This document shows positions 63,007 to 64,000 of a stretch of 64,000 bases of DNA, piece by piece. Under the pieces are notes generated by a model. The model saw nothing but the letters and a program-made list of their open reading frames with translations. It made no database searches and was not told the origin of the DNA. Both the position numbers and the translations under genes were made by a program. Numbering within the stretch: the first letter of the stretch is position 1; every line of letters starts with the position of its first letter. The stretch is from Trypanosoma brucei gambiense DAL972 (taxonomy: Eukaryota; Euglenozoa; Kinetoplastea; Trypanosomatida; Trypanosomatidae): NCBI RefSeq assembly GCF_000210295.1, contig NC_026743.1, positions 2,542,001-2,606,000 of the forward strand, in the 5' to 3' direction.

Positions 63007-63888
63007 CTACAGCCCCACACTGGCTTCTTGCGACGCATCGTACACGAGCGACAGTAAAGTCATATGGTCTATGCTCTCTATTCCACACATGAGTAACTCC
63101 ACGGCGTACTCCTCAAGGAAGCTACTGAGAAGTTCTCTTTGAGTGCACCCTTCGTGCTTCCAACCAACGGTTGTGTAAAACTCCTGGAAGGAGTGTACAA
63201 TGCATTCACGAATCATGCCGTCTCTCAAAAACGGCAAAGACAGCGTGGCTGCACACTCACGCACACCACCACAGCAGCCATGATCATGTTTTTCAGTGGT
63301 GTGACTGCTATCAGCGCTTTCAGCGAAATGACGACTCCGCGCAAGGGCATACTGGAGCCGAACCCCCGTTAGCAGTGGATGGTTTGGTGGTAGAATCTGC
63401 CGCAAGTCTTCAAGCAGTTCCTCGCAAAGCAGCAGAAGCATATGACTGTCGTGGGTTGTCAACTGGGAGCGAAGAGATAGCGCCAAACACTCCAGCCTTG
63501 TCTGCAGGCGGATATAATGTGTTGTGGGTAGCGCACAGGCAAACGAGTCTAAGTCCATCAGGCGTCGCAAAGCCGTTTGCGCTAGTTGATCTTCTCCTGC
63601 GCCATTATCATCGTCATCACTCCCTTCCTCCATCCCGTCAACCTCAATCCCCTGTACCTCCTCACTCGATCCAACTGTACCGGCTTCAACCTCAACCTCG
63701 CAAGCACTCGCGCCAACGCCCCCAAACGTGCTAGTACTTTCAAATTCTTCACATGCCTTGTCCACTGCGTTTGCATATCCTTGCAGGATACGTCTCGAGA
63801 GCGACTCGTAAGTGTCTGAATCTGCTCGTGAGCAGTCGCTAGCATGCTCGTAGGACCGCTGACCCTTGGGAGGCGAAAGGTCCACCAA
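63007..63888 (-). CDS. Acidic protein of unknown function (293 aa)
   Basis: Not recognised. An acidic low-complexity patch at about 65-105 (VEVEAGTVGSSEEVQG, EEGSDDDDNGAGED) is followed by a helical region (about 105-210). Its HYIRLQTRLECLALSLR and PPNHPLLTGVRLQYALAR resemble TPR- or SET/MYND-tail-type helical hairpins. A short His/Cys segment (DHGCCGG) follows, then a helical C-terminus. Start chosen as the first methionine of the frame; the window edge is only 112 bases upstream. Confidence 0.65.
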   Translation of the reverse strand: MVDLSPPKGQRSYEHASDCSRADSDTYESLSRRILQGYANAVDKACEEFESTSTFGGVGASACEVEVEAGTVGSSEEVQGIEVDGMEEGSDDDDNGAGEDQLAQTALRRLMDLDSFACALPTTHYIRLQTRLECLALSLRSQLTTHDSHMLLLLCEELLEDLRQILPPNHPLLTGVRLQYALARSRHFAESADSSHTTEKHDHGCCGGVRECAATLSLPFLRDGMIRECIVHSFQEFYTTVGWKHEGCTQRELLSSFLEEYAVELLMCGIESIDHMTLLSLVYDASQEASVGL

Positions 63889-64000
63889 TACGCAAGGATA
63901 CGTGTGAACCCCCCGTGTGGGTTGCCGACCCGCACTACCTTGATATTTATCACAATTTTTTTGTGCATCCTCGGGGTCATATATTAGCTGCCTGCACTCA

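Overview
The window is a stretch of a kinetoplastid nuclear chromosome, almost certainly Trypanosoma brucei or a close relative. All 18 protein-coding genes that I accept lie on the minus strand in one polycistronic direction and are intronless. Spacers carry polypyrimidine/AG trans-splicing signals. A tandem HSP83 array lies near an RGG-repeat Argonaute and a MutS homologue, which is the gene order I associate with T. brucei chromosome 10. That placement comes from memory and was not searched.

Layout, left to right (downstream to upstream in transcription). 0-5.5 kb: a membrane-anchored cysteine-rich/RING protein and AGO1. 5.5-17.5 kb: a long stretch without convincing protein genes. It contains five tRNA genes on both strands at 14.66-15.35 kb, several long G runs, and a change of strand base composition near 11 kb. 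I read it as a head-to-tail boundary between two transcription units, with AGO1 and the RING gene belonging to the left one. 17.5-21.7 kb: a MAP-kinase-like kinase and an ABCF ATPase. 21.7-31.6 kb: the HSP83 (HSP90) array, with three intact copies plus one broken by a 100-N assembly gap. Every 3' UTR carries AUU and UA repeats, and the array is bracketed by two copies of the same 141-bp segment.

32-42 kb: a CDC20/CDH1-type WD40 protein, two unrecognised proteins and the mismatch-repair ATPase MSH2. 42-50 kb: a small membrane protein, an MCM-like protein that has lost its ATPase motifs, and three proteins without recognised function. 50-54 kb: a highly repetitive acidic coiled-coil protein interrupted by a second 100-N gap. 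54-64 kb: a probable mitochondrial protein with a repeated helical module, a class I photolyase/cryptochrome, a probable POP1-like RNase P/MRP protein, an HD-domain phosphohydrolase and an unrecognised acidic protein.

The genes do not form one pathway, as is normal for trypanosome polycistrons. Related themes are RNA silencing and RNA processing (AGO1, the POP1-like protein, tRNAs), genome maintenance (MSH2, the MCM-like protein, photolyase), protein folding (HSP83) and cell-cycle control (the CDC20-like protein, the kinase). The most notable points are the degenerate Argonaute catalytic residues, the pseudo-ATPase MCM, the POP1-like signature, the 12-kb boundary region and the structure of the HSP83 array ends.
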